DNA of 13,004 nt from an uncultured bacterium (GTDB taxonomy: Bacteria; Cyanobacteriota; Vampirovibrionia; Gastranaerophilales; Gastranaerophilaceae): NCBI GenBank assembly GCA_902489575.1, contig CABUAQ010000051.1, positions 1-13,004 on the forward strand, given 5' to 3'. Shown piece after piece: positions 1-5,806 of the stretch. The translations under genes were made by a program, and so were the position numbers. Numbering within the stretch: the first letter of the stretch is position 1; every line of letters starts with the position of its first letter. Below the pieces are notes generated by a model that worked only from the letters and a program-made list of their open reading frames with translations, was not told where the DNA came from and searched no databases.

Positions 1-1
1 G

Positions 2-868
2 ACTTGTATGAATCCTTTTAAACTTTTTTTGAAAGATCTTTTTAATCCTGAGCCTGAGGTTACGTTGTTTAAACAATTGGGAATTAATCAAATAAGATTA
101 AAGTCAGCTAATAGTGAAAGGTTTAGAAAACTTCTGTTGCATTTGAATGTAGATTTGATTATTGTTGGTACATGGAAAGAAAAGTTACGAAAAGATACGT
201 TTAATATACCAAAGATTGCTACAGTGAATGTTCATCCTTCGTTATTACCAAGATACCGTGGTCCAAATCCTTATTTACAAACGATATTGCATGGGGAGAA
301 ATTTTCTGGGGTAACTTTGCATCTTATGGATGAAAGTTATGATAGTGGCTCTATTTTATCTCAGCAAAAGGTAGAAATATTGCCTAATGATACTTCAAAA
401 GAGTTAAAAGAGCGTTCTGTAAGAGTAGCAAGATCTCTTGTCGCTGATTTTATTACGGATTTAAACGACAAAATAATTACACCAATAGCGCAGAGTGAAA
501 AATATGCGTCATATTTCCCTAACATTTCAGGAGAGGAAAGAATGCTTGATTTTACGTTTCAATCGGCAGATGATATTTCAAGGACTGTTCGGGCATTATA
601 TCCATTTTTGCCTTGCTATATCACTCATGCAGATAGGTTTCTCGTAGTAAATCCGTATTCAATGCAGGTCTTGTTGGAAGATGTTGGGGATGTTCAGCCG
701 GGTGAAATACTTTCTAAAACTCCGGAAAAGCGTTCTATAACTATTGCTTGCAAGGATAAAAAGGCTATTCGATTTAGTGATTTAAAACTATATAATCAAA
801 AGATTTTTCCTGAATTTTTTACAGAAAAGTATATTGATAAAAAGATTGACGCTACTTACGTGCTATAG
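2..868 (+). CDS. Methionyl-tRNA formyltransferase family protein, 5'-truncated by the window edge
   Basis: Formyltransferases of this family move a formyl group from 10-formyl-tetrahydrofolate to an amino group; the best-known member, Fmt, formylates initiator Met-tRNA in the cytoplasm. Counting from the first visible ATG (position 8), the catalytic Asn-His-Asp set is seen as N74 and H76 in NVHPSLLPRYRG and D112 in ESYDSGSIL, with the 38-residue Asn-to-Asp spacing usual for this fold. Residues 170-286 look like the C-terminal tRNA-binding domain of Fmt. The frame is open to the window edge, and N74 sits about 30 residues too early. The first Rossmann strand is therefore probably upstream of the window and the ATG at 8 is not the true start. 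True Fmt usually reads RWRGAAPI where this has RYRGPNPY, so it may be a paralogue rather than the main Fmt. Its 3' end overlaps mnmG tail to tail by 17 bp. Confidence 0.85.
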   Translation, partial: TCMNPFKLFLKDLFNPEPEVTLFKQLGINQIRLKSANSERFRKLLLHLNVDLIIVGTWKEKLRKDTFNIPKIATVNVHPSLLPRYRGPNPYLQTILHGEKFSGVTLHLMDESYDSGSILSQQKVEILPNDTSKELKERSVRVARSLVADFITDLNDKIITPIAQSEKYASYFPNISGEERMLDFTFQSADDISRTVRALYPFLPCYITHADRFLVVNPYSMQVLLEDVGDVQPGEILSKTPEKRSITIACKDKKAIRFSDLKLYNQKIFPEFFTEKYIDKKIDATYVL

Positions 869-2735
869 TGTTTTTCTCAAGCATCACCATCAAAATTGAA
901 ATATCCGCGGGTTTTACACCACCTATTCTGGAAGCTTGAGCGAGAGTTTTTGGCTGAATTTTTGCAAGCTTCTCTTTTGTCTCAGAGGATATATGTTCAA
1001 TTTTCGAGTAATCTATATTATCCGGGATTCTGAATTTTTCAAGTTTTCCTGCCTGTTCAACTTGTTCTTTTTGGCGTTTTATATACCCATCATATTTGAT
1101 AATTACCTCAACTTGCTCGTAAACTTCTTTTGGAATATTTAACTCCTTTGTAAAAGTATCAATTTCTTGCAAAATTTTATATGTTATGTTTGGTCGTTTA
1201 AGAAGTTCTGAAGCCCGAATTCCTCTATCAATGTGTTCTTCATATTTTGCAAGAATTGCATTAACTTCTGATGTTGCCGAAATCTTAATTTTATCAAGTC
1301 TTGAATGTTCGTCTTTTATTAGTTGTTGTTTATTTTTAAATCTTTCAAATTGAGCATCATCAATTAAGCCGGTTTTGTGACCGATTGGCATTAATCGTTC
1401 ATCTGCGTTATCTTGACGAAGCAGCAATCTGTATTCAGAACGTGAGGTTAGCATTCTATATGGATCTTGAATATCTTTTGTGACTAAATCATCAATAAGA
1501 GTTCCTGTGTATGATGAACTTCTTGAAAGTTCGAGCATTTCAGATCCATTTAAATAATTAAATGCGTTGATACCTGCGATTAAACCTTGTGCAGCGGCTT
1601 CTTCGTATCCGCTTGTTCCGTTTATTTGCCCGCCAAAAAATAATCCCTGAATCTTCTTAGACATTAAAGAATGTGCTGTTTGAACGGCCGGAACATAATC
1701 ATATTCAACAGCATAAGCAGGTTTTATAATATGAGCTTTTTCTAACCCGGGTAAACTTCGTATCATTTTTACCTGAACATCAGCAGGTAAACTTGTTGAA
1801 AACCCTTGAATATATGTTTCATAAGTTCCTAAACCTTCTGGTTCTATAAATATATGGTGAGAGGGGTTTGATGCAAACCTAACAATTTTATCTTCAATCG
1901 ATGGGCAGTACCTTGGACCAACGCCGTGTATTAAACCTTGGTACATTGGAGATTTGTCGAGATTCGAACGAATAATCTCGTGAGTTTGTTCAGTTGTTCT
2001 TGTCAGGTAGCAGGGATAAGTTTTTCTTATTGGACGATCAGGTTTAAACGAGAAGAAATTTAACTCATCGTCCCCTGGCTGTATTGTCATTTTTGAATAA
2101 TCAATTGTGCGTTTATCTACTCTTGCAGGTGTTCCGGTTTTTAATTTTTTTGTTTCAATACCTAATTTGTGTAGAGAATTTGATAAGCCGATTGCGGCTT
2201 TTTCTCCTAACCTTCCTGCACTATAAGAACGCAAACCTACAAAAATCCTGCCTTCTAAAGAGGTTCCTGTTGTTAGTATAACTGCTTTTGCGAGGTATTC
2301 AATTCCAAATTCGTCTATAGCGCCTGTTATTTCTCCATTATCAACGGTTAACTCTGTAATGCAGCATTGTTTAAGATATATGTTTTCATTACTTTCAAGT
2401 AAGTTTCTCATATATCTTGTATATTCAGCTTTATCTGATTGCGCACGTAAAGCTCTGACAGCAGGTCCTTTTGAAGAATTAAGGATCTTCATTTGCAAAT
2501 ACGTAGCATCAGCAACTTCACCCATTACCCCGCCAAGGGCGTCAATTTCTCTGACTAAAGTGGACTTAGCCGGTCCGCCAACAGCCGGATTGCATGGTTG
2601 AAGGGCAATATTATCGATATTAAGTGTACAAAGCAGTACCTTCATTCCGAGCTTTGCACAAGCTAAAGCTGCTTCACAACCGGCATGACCTGCTCCTACT
2701 ACAATTACGTCAAATTTATTATTTAAATAATCCAT
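852..2735 (-). CDS. mnmG: tRNA uridine-5-carboxymethylaminomethyl modification enzyme MnmG (GidA)
   Basis: MnmG is the FAD- and NADH-dependent partner of MnmE. Together they build the (carboxymethyl)aminomethyl group on wobble U34 of several tRNAs. The 627-residue protein is full length for the family. It shows the FAD-binding VGAGHAGCEAA motif (residues 13-23) and both family signatures, GGPAKSTLVREIDALGG (53-69) and GTSGYEEAAAQGLIAGINA. The two functional cysteines align with E. coli C47 and C277, as C48 in QPCNPA and C277 in RYCPSIEDK. I chose the ATG at 2735 because homologues begin just before the FAD motif; a TTG at 2753 would add six residues and has no better support. No Shine-Dalgarno sequence precedes the start, but a perfect TATAAT lies six bases upstream, so a leaderless message is possible. 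mnmE is not in this window. Confidence 0.97.
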   Translation of the reverse strand: MDYLNNKFDVIVVGAGHAGCEAALACAKLGMKVLLCTLNIDNIALQPCNPAVGGPAKSTLVREIDALGGVMGEVADATYLQMKILNSSKGPAVRALRAQSDKAEYTRYMRNLLESNENIYLKQCCITELTVDNGEITGAIDEFGIEYLAKAVILTTGTSLEGRIFVGLRSYSAGRLGEKAAIGLSNSLHKLGIETKKLKTGTPARVDKRTIDYSKMTIQPGDDELNFFSFKPDRPIRKTYPCYLTRTTEQTHEIIRSNLDKSPMYQGLIHGVGPRYCPSIEDKIVRFASNPSHHIFIEPEGLGTYETYIQGFSTSLPADVQVKMIRSLPGLEKAHIIKPAYAVEYDYVPAVQTAHSLMSKKIQGLFFGGQINGTSGYEEAAAQGLIAGINAFNYLNGSEMLELSRSSSYTGTLIDDLVTKDIQDPYRMLTSRSEYRLLLRQDNADERLMPIGHKTGLIDDAQFERFKNKQQLIKDEHSRLDKIKISATSEVNAILAKYEEHIDRGIRASELLKRPNITYKILQEIDTFTKELNIPKEVYEQVEVIIKYDGYIKRQKEQVEQAGKLEKFRIPDNIDYSKIEHISSETKEKLAKIQPKTLAQASRIGGVKPADISILMVMLEKNTIARK

Positions 2736-2741
2736 AATTAT

Positions 2742-2747
2742 ATTATA
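2742..2747 (-). promoter_or_regulatory. Candidate -10 box immediately upstream of mnmG (possible leaderless start)
   Basis: On the minus strand TATAAT is followed by six bases and then the mnmG ATG, so transcription would begin at or next to the A of the start codon. No SD sequence is present. The expected -35 position (about 2765-2770) reads AAGCAG, which is poor, and there is no TGn extension. The site is therefore suggestive only. Confidence 0.35.
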
Positions 2748-2823
2748 GAGCAAACAAATTTAGACTGCTTTAATTTTGTCCGGGTTGTTAATTTTCGGTA
2801 ATTTTTTTCCACAACAAACCGTC

Positions 2824-2840
2824 CGTTTATTTAATAAACG
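2824..2840. repeat. Perfect 8-bp-arm palindrome upstream of mnmG
   Basis: CGTTTATT and AATAAACG flank a single central T, giving perfect dyad symmetry. It lies just downstream of the likely start for the distal mnmG promoter, so it could be an operator or an RNA hairpin in the leader. As RNA it would be an AT-rich stem of about seven pairs with a tight loop. Confidence 0.5.
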
Positions 2841-2854
2841 TACTTTACACACTA

Positions 2855-2883
2855 ATAACAAACCAAACTCTCCTGAATGTCAA
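2855..2883 (-). promoter_or_regulatory. Candidate distal mnmG promoter with consensus -35
   Basis: The minus strand carries a perfect TTGACA (2878-2883), a 17-base spacer and a -10-like TGTTAT (2855-2860, four of six consensus bases). It points at mnmG. A transcript starting near 2848 would have a leader of about 113 nt containing the 2824-2840 palindrome. The spacing is ideal but the -10 is weak. Confidence 0.45.
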
Positions 2884-2903
2884 AAAACGGAATTTAAAAA
2901 TTC
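2882..2903 (-). terminator. Weak intrinsic terminator candidate after the 30-aa peptide gene
   Basis: On the minus strand GAATTT and AAATTC (2890-2903) can pair around two bases and are followed within two bases by six Ts (2882-2887). The stem is only six A/T-rich pairs, so termination may be poor. The T-run overlaps the -35 box of the distal mnmG promoter candidate. Confidence 0.35.
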
Positions 2904-2963
2904 TCTATCAGCCTATCGTTCTTTAGCTTACTGTTGGTGGCAATATACCCCGTCCGGCGAGGA

Positions 2964-3056
2964 CTAGCCTTCAGCTGTTAATTCTTCCCAAATGCTAGGA
3001 ACAACAATTAATGCAGTGTACACGATAAAACCGAATAGGATCAGATTAATAGCCAT
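2964..3056 (-). CDS. 30-residue single-pass membrane peptide, unknown function
   Basis: The open frame encodes 30 residues: a short MAINL start, an almost unbroken hydrophobic segment (about residues 4-23, LILFGFIVYTALIVVPSIW) and an acidic tail (EELTAEG). It is the size of one transmembrane helix. The start is well supported by AGGAGG six bases upstream, the best Shine-Dalgarno site in the window. The frame is short enough that automatic annotation would usually skip it. Its build resembles the tiny single-helix subunits of membrane complexes such as CydX, KdpF and small cytochrome or photosystem subunits, but I see no sequence match to any of these. No membrane complex genes lie beside it. 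It is divergent from the zinc-ribbon gene and upstream of mnmG on the same strand, with a weak terminator candidate between them. Function is unassigned. Confidence 0.75.
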   Translation of the reverse strand: MAINLILFGFIVYTALIVVPSIWEELTAEG

Positions 3057-3062
3057 GATAAA

Positions 3063-3068
3063 CCTCCT
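3063..3068 (-). promoter_or_regulatory. Consensus ribosome binding site of the 30-aa peptide
   Basis: AGGAGG on the minus strand lies six bases before the ATG. It stands out because mnmG, the zinc-ribbon gene and the rqcH-like gene have no visible SD site. This is the main evidence that the short frame is translated. Confidence 0.8.
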
Positions 3069-3080
3069 TTGGCTTCATGT

Positions 3081-3086
3081 ATATTA
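3081..3086 (-). promoter_or_regulatory. Possible -10 box for the 30-aa peptide gene
   Basis: TAATAT on the minus strand would start transcription roughly 18 bases before the ATG, leaving room for the SD site. No good -35 is found at 16-18 bases; a TTGTTA lies 21 bases upstream. Weak. Confidence 0.25.
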
Positions 3087-3099
3087 ATCCCATTTTTTA

Positions 3100-3108
3100 T
3101 GTTAAAAT
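3100..3108 (+). promoter_or_regulatory. Extended -10 promoter candidate for the zinc-ribbon gene
   Basis: TGT followed by TAAAAT (-10 at 3103-3108) fits an extended -10 element. No clear -35 is seen at the usual distance. Transcription would start near 3115, about 40 bases before the ATG at 3157. It is divergent from the peptide promoter candidate at 3081-3086. Confidence 0.4.
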
Positions 3109-3156
3109 AACAATTAATAGTTTAAATAATTGAAATATTTACAAAACTTAATATAT

Positions 3157-3453
3157 ATGGACGATATGAAAAATTTTACACAAAAAGATATAAACGCATT
3201 GTTTTCGAGACTTTGTTGTTCAAGATGCAGAAATGAATTTACAAAGGAGTCTTTCAATATTTTGGAGCAAAATAATGATATATTAATCTGCCGGTTATTT
3301 TGTGAAAAATGTGGAAAAGATTTTGGTGAGATTGTTTTTAATTATAATCGTAAAGCCGGTGAGCATTCTGCTTTAGAAATACTGGAAGGACCCCCTCCTA
3401 TAAATTACGATGATATTTTAAATGCTCATAAATTTATAAAAGAAAATTTGTAA
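3157..3453 (+). CDS. Small zinc-ribbon-like protein, unknown function
   Basis: This 98-residue protein has two CxxC knuckles, C21/C24 (CSRC) and C49/C52 (CEKC), 24 residues apart. That is the pattern of a four-cysteine zinc ribbon; extra cysteines lie at 20 and 45. The second half is acidic and ends in a probable helix (DDILNAHKFIKENL). Such ribbons often bind nucleic acid or proteins, but nothing here fixes the role. I chose the ATG at 3157; an ATG at 3166 and a TTG at 3130 are alternatives, and none has a visible SD site. It is a single-gene unit: an extended -10 candidate lies upstream and a strong hairpin terminator begins seven bases after the stop. Codon use matches the neighbours, with no sign of transfer. 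Confidence 0.75.
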   Translation: MDDMKNFTQKDINALFSRLCCSRCRNEFTKESFNILEQNNDILICRLFCEKCGKDFGEIVFNYNRKAGEHSALEILEGPPPINYDDILNAHKFIKENL

Positions 3454-3460
3454 TTATGAT

Positions 3461-3495
3461 AAAAGAGCCCCAAGTTTTAACTTGGAGGCTCTTTT
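3461..3495. terminator. Strong bidirectional intrinsic terminator
   Basis: AAAAGAGCC (3461-3469) pairs with GGCTCTTTT (3487-3495), and CCAAGT (3470-3475) pairs with ACTTGG (3480-3485) around a TTTA loop, with one bulged A at 3486. The flanking A and T runs make it work in either direction. It lies between the convergent zinc-ribbon gene (stop 3453) and aspS (stop 3520) and should end both transcripts. Confidence 0.9.
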
Positions 3496-3519
3496 ATTAT
3501 TTGCACATATATTATAATA

Positions 3520-5301
3520 CTACTTACCTAAGTTTGCAGTACTTTTGATGTGGAGCTCGCGTAACTGCTGCAATGAAGCAATACCCGGAGCATCACTCAT
3601 TAAGTCTTTAGCACCAGCATTTTTAGGGAATGCAATGACGTCACGAATAGAATCTGTTCTTGCAAGTAATGCAACCAACCTATCTAATCCTATAGCTAGA
3701 CCTGCATGCGGAGGTGTTCCGTATTGCAGTGCATTTACCATAAACCCGAATTTTTCTTGAGCTTCTTCTTCGGTTAAGCCAAGTGCTTTAAATATAGCAG
3801 ATTGAACTTCCGATGAATGAATTCTTACAGAGCCGCCGCCAAGTTCTGTACCGTTATAAACAATGTCGTAAGCTATAGATTTAACATTACCCAAATCGCC
3901 TGATTTTAGTTTATCTAAATCTTCAATACAAGGAGATGTGAATGGGTGGTGCATTGCCATAAACCTGCCTTCTTCATCGCTCCATTCAAACATAGGGAAG
4001 TCTACCACCCATAGCAAGTTATGTTTAGATTCATCAATCAGATTTAAAGATTTGCCGAAGTGTAATCTTAATCTGCCCATAATATCGTATACTAATTTTG
4101 GTTTATCTGCAACGAAGAATATGATATCGCCAGGTTGAGCCTGTGCTCTTTCCTGAATAGCCTTAGCCTGTTCTTCTGTAACAAATTTCAAAACAGGAGA
4201 CTTCGCAGTACCGTCTTCATTGTATATAATATTTGCAAGAGCTTTGGCGCCAAACGAAACAGCCAATTTTGTAATATCGTCAATTTCTTTTCTTGAGTAG
4301 CCGGCGCCTCCCGGAATCCTGATACCTCTCACAATACCACCATTTTCTAAAGTGTTTTTAACGATTTGGAATTCTGATTGCATAATTATATCGCCAATAT
4401 CGAATAATTCTAATCCAAATCGTGTATCAGGTTTATCAGAACCGTATCTATCCATAGCTTCTTGCCACGGCATTTGTATAAACGGAGGTTTAATCTCTAC
4501 CCCTGCGGCCTTAAACGCGTCAACAAGCAAACCTTCGACAACTTTTATAACATCTTGCTGTTCAACAAAGGACATTTCAATATCAACTTGAGTAAATTCC
4601 GGTTGTCTGTCAGCTCTTAAGTCCTCGTCTCTAAAGCATTTTGCAATTTGATAATATCTTTCAATACCGCCAACCATCAATAATTGTTTAAAAATTTGAG
4701 GAGATTGAGGAAGTGCGTAAAACTTACCTTCCTGAACTCGTGACGGTACTAAGTAATCTCTTGCTCCTTCAGGTGTTGTTTTGATAAGGATAGGTGTTTC
4801 AACTTCAAGAAAATCAAGACCGTTCATGTAGTTTCTGATAGCCTGTACAATATTGTGACGCATAATAAGTTTAGATAGCATCGGCTCGCGTCTTAAATCA
4901 AGATATCTGTATTTTAATCTTATATCTTCTGAAACATTGTTATCATCTAATACGAAAGGCAAAACTTTTGCTTCAGATAAGATTTCTATATTATCAGGAT
5001 ACATTTCAACTTGTCCCGTAGGATATTTTTCGTTATAGGTTTCATCAGGTCTTTTGGTAACTTTTCCGCTTACTTTAATTACGTATTCGGTTTTTACATG
5101 TTCCATAATTTTGTGAACTTTTGGATTGATTTGCGGATTTGCAACAATCTGAAAAAATCCGCTCCTATCGCGAAGTTCTATAAATAATATTCCTCCCAAA
5201 TCCCTTATACAAGATACCCAGCCTGACAATGTTATAGTCTCTCCGATGTTTGTCAAGTTAAGCTTTCCACACTCGTGGTCTTTAAACTTTGTTTTAATCA
5301 T
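3520..5301 (-). CDS. aspS: Aspartyl-tRNA synthetase (bacterial type)
   Basis: AspRS charges tRNA-Asp with aspartate in the cytoplasm. The 593-residue length is normal for the bacterial form. An N-terminal OB-fold anticodon-binding domain (about 1-110, with GWVSCIRDLGG) comes first. The class II catalytic core follows, with motif 2 FRDEDLRADRQPEFTQVD (223-240) and motif 3 GLAIGLDRL (534-542). The bacterial GAD insertion lies between them, from about residue 285 to 420. Leu35 in RDLGG aligns with Leu30 of the discriminating E. coli enzyme, where many non-discriminating enzymes have His, hinting at an Asp-specific enzyme. The ATG at 5301 has a modest AGGA-type site about nine bases upstream. The gene follows the 103-aa gene on the same strand, but a terminator lies between, so it probably has its own promoter. 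Confidence 0.98.
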   Translation of the reverse strand: MIKTKFKDHECGKLNLTNIGETITLSGWVSCIRDLGGILFIELRDRSGFFQIVANPQINPKVHKIMEHVKTEYVIKVSGKVTKRPDETYNEKYPTGQVEMYPDNIEILSEAKVLPFVLDDNNVSEDIRLKYRYLDLRREPMLSKLIMRHNIVQAIRNYMNGLDFLEVETPILIKTTPEGARDYLVPSRVQEGKFYALPQSPQIFKQLLMVGGIERYYQIAKCFRDEDLRADRQPEFTQVDIEMSFVEQQDVIKVVEGLLVDAFKAAGVEIKPPFIQMPWQEAMDRYGSDKPDTRFGLELFDIGDIIMQSEFQIVKNTLENGGIVRGIRIPGGAGYSRKEIDDITKLAVSFGAKALANIIYNEDGTAKSPVLKFVTEEQAKAIQERAQAQPGDIIFFVADKPKLVYDIMGRLRLHFGKSLNLIDESKHNLLWVVDFPMFEWSDEEGRFMAMHHPFTSPCIEDLDKLKSGDLGNVKSIAYDIVYNGTELGGGSVRIHSSEVQSAIFKALGLTEEEAQEKFGFMVNALQYGTPPHAGLAIGLDRLVALLARTDSIRDVIAFPKNAGAKDLMSDAPGIASLQQLRELHIKSTANLGK

Positions 5302-5323
5302 CTCTTATTTCCTTTTCCGTCTA

Positions 5324-5350
5324 TTTATATCGCAACTATAATACTAGCAA
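5324..5350 (-). promoter_or_regulatory. Possible aspS promoter
   Basis: On the minus strand TTGCTA (5345-5350), a 15-base spacer and TATAAA (5324-5329) precede the aspS start by about 22 bases. The spacer is shorter than ideal. The site lies just downstream of the terminator of the 103-aa gene, where an aspS promoter would be expected. Confidence 0.35.
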
Positions 5351-5356
5351 AAACAC

Positions 5357-5398
5357 AAAAAAAAGACTACAGTATGTAACATTTGTAATCTTTTTTTT
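5357..5398 (-). terminator. Intrinsic terminator after the 103-aa gene
   Basis: On the minus strand an A-run plus GATTAC pairs with GTAGTC plus a T-run. Eight A/T pairs flank six stem pairs, one of them a G-U wobble that would be a C-A mismatch on the plus strand. That favours action on minus-strand RNA. The loop holds a small ATGT/ACAT inner stem. It separates the 103-aa gene from aspS. Confidence 0.75.
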
Positions 5399-5414
5399 AT
5401 TAAATTTTCTAAAA

Positions 5415-5726
5415 TTAGTCTTTCAAAATTTGGCATGAATGAACAATATTCAAGTTCACATTGTAATAGTCAACATGTTCAGGCTGGTATTCAACATTAT
5501 GTCTGTTGCTGATAACACACTCGTGGAGAGCCATAAACATATTTCCGCAATTAAGCGCATAAAATAACAGGTTTTCTATTGTCGGATTTTCAACGGAAGA
5601 ATCTATTGGTAAGTACAATTTGCCTGTTATAAGATAATCTTCGGTGGTAACTAATATTTTAACAAATTTTTTACCTATGTTTAAATCGGTAGCCGGCTGT
5701 TTGGCATTTTCTTTTTCTTTTTTCAT
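5415..5726 (-). CDS. 103-residue protein of unknown function
   Basis: I do not recognise this protein. It starts with a lysine-rich, probably disordered stretch (MKKEKENAKQPATDL), then KFVKILVTTEDYLITGKLYLP, which reads as alternating beta strands, then a hydrophobic middle (IENLLFYALNCGNMFMALHE) and a strand-rich end (YYNVNLNIVHSCQI). There is no signal peptide and no clear membrane helix; a small cytoplasmic beta-rich fold is my guess. Three cysteines are present but not in a metal-knuckle pattern. The ATG at 5726 has GAGG seven bases upstream. A near-consensus promoter and its own terminator make it a single-gene unit. It is divergent from the rqcH-like gene, and the two promoters share their -35 region, so expression of the two genes could be linked. 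Confidence 0.8.
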   Translation of the reverse strand: MKKEKENAKQPATDLNIGKKFVKILVTTEDYLITGKLYLPIDSSVENPTIENLLFYALNCGNMFMALHECVISNRHNVEYQPEHVDYYNVNLNIVHSCQILKD

Positions 5727-5749
5727 ATTACATCCTCTTTTTCTCCATT

Positions 5750-5778
5750 ATTTTAGCATGTTATTTTATATTAGACAA
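5750..5778 (-). promoter_or_regulatory. Promoter of the 103-aa gene
   Basis: On the minus strand TTGTCT (5773-5778), a 17-base spacer and TAAAAT (5750-5755) form a near-consensus sigma-70-type promoter, with a TGC extension before the -10. Its -35 box overlaps that of the divergent promoter facing the rqcH-like gene. Confidence 0.75.
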
Positions 5779-5800
5779 GAGTTTTCTTTTTTAGTAAACT
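5772..5800 (+). promoter_or_regulatory. Promoter of the rqcH-like gene, probably giving a leaderless message
   Basis: TAGACA (5772-5777, five of six bases of TTGACA), a 17-base spacer and TAAACT (5795-5800) are followed by six bases and then the ATG at 5807. The predicted start is therefore at the start codon. No SD sequence is seen, which fits a leaderless transcript. Confidence 0.6.
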
Positions 5801-5803
5801 CTT
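5777..5803. repeat. 8-bp inverted repeat inside the rqcH-like promoter (operator candidate)
   Basis: AAGAGTTT (5777-5784) and AAACTCTT (5796-5803) are exact inverted copies separated by 11 bases. The right arm covers most of the -10 box and the left arm touches the shared -35 region. A dimeric regulator bound here would affect the rqcH-like promoter and possibly the divergent one. It could also be chance in AT-rich DNA. Confidence 0.45.
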
Positions 5804-5806
5804 TGT

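Larger units (their letters stand above)
2736..2963. other. 228-bp non-coding gap between mnmG and the 30-aa peptide gene
   Basis: No convincing gene is seen on either strand. The gap holds two mnmG promoter candidates, a 17-nt perfect palindrome, and an AT stem followed by a T-run on the minus strand. A GC-rich hairpin, CCTCG/CGGGG around CCGGA (2947-2962), sits just after the peptide stop codon. A near-repeat of ACAAACC occurs at 2814-2820 and 2860-2866. Two sequences resemble DnaA boxes: TTTTCCACA (2805-2813, one mismatch to TTATNCACA) and CTTTACACA (2843-2851, two mismatches). I do not recognise any named RNA family or riboswitch here. Confidence 0.5.

Noticed and set aside
936..2601. Plus-strand frames of 65-80 codons inside mnmG
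   Set aside because: They lie antisense to a full-length, motif-complete MnmG, lack ribosome sites and read as low-complexity shadows.
2736..2963. Replication origin
   Set aside because: Only two imperfect DnaA-like words and no cluster; kept as a low-interest lead rather than annotated.
2890..2963. Named structured RNA (6S, SRP, tmRNA or RNase P) suggested by the GC-rich patch
   Set aside because: None of the diagnostic conserved cores of these RNAs could be found on either strand.
2776..2967. 63-codon plus-strand frame in the gap upstream of mnmG
   Set aside because: It starts at a TTG without a ribosome site, has no recognisable domain, and its end runs antisense to the better-supported 30-aa peptide. 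The gap shows promoter and palindrome features instead.
3130..3156. TTG start of the zinc-ribbon gene adding nine residues
   Set aside because: No ribosome site supports it and the added residues are not part of the ribbon; the ATG at 3157 is simpler, though not proven.
3545..4591. Plus-strand frames of 66-79 codons inside aspS
   Set aside because: Antisense to an intact AspRS with all class II motifs; no independent support.
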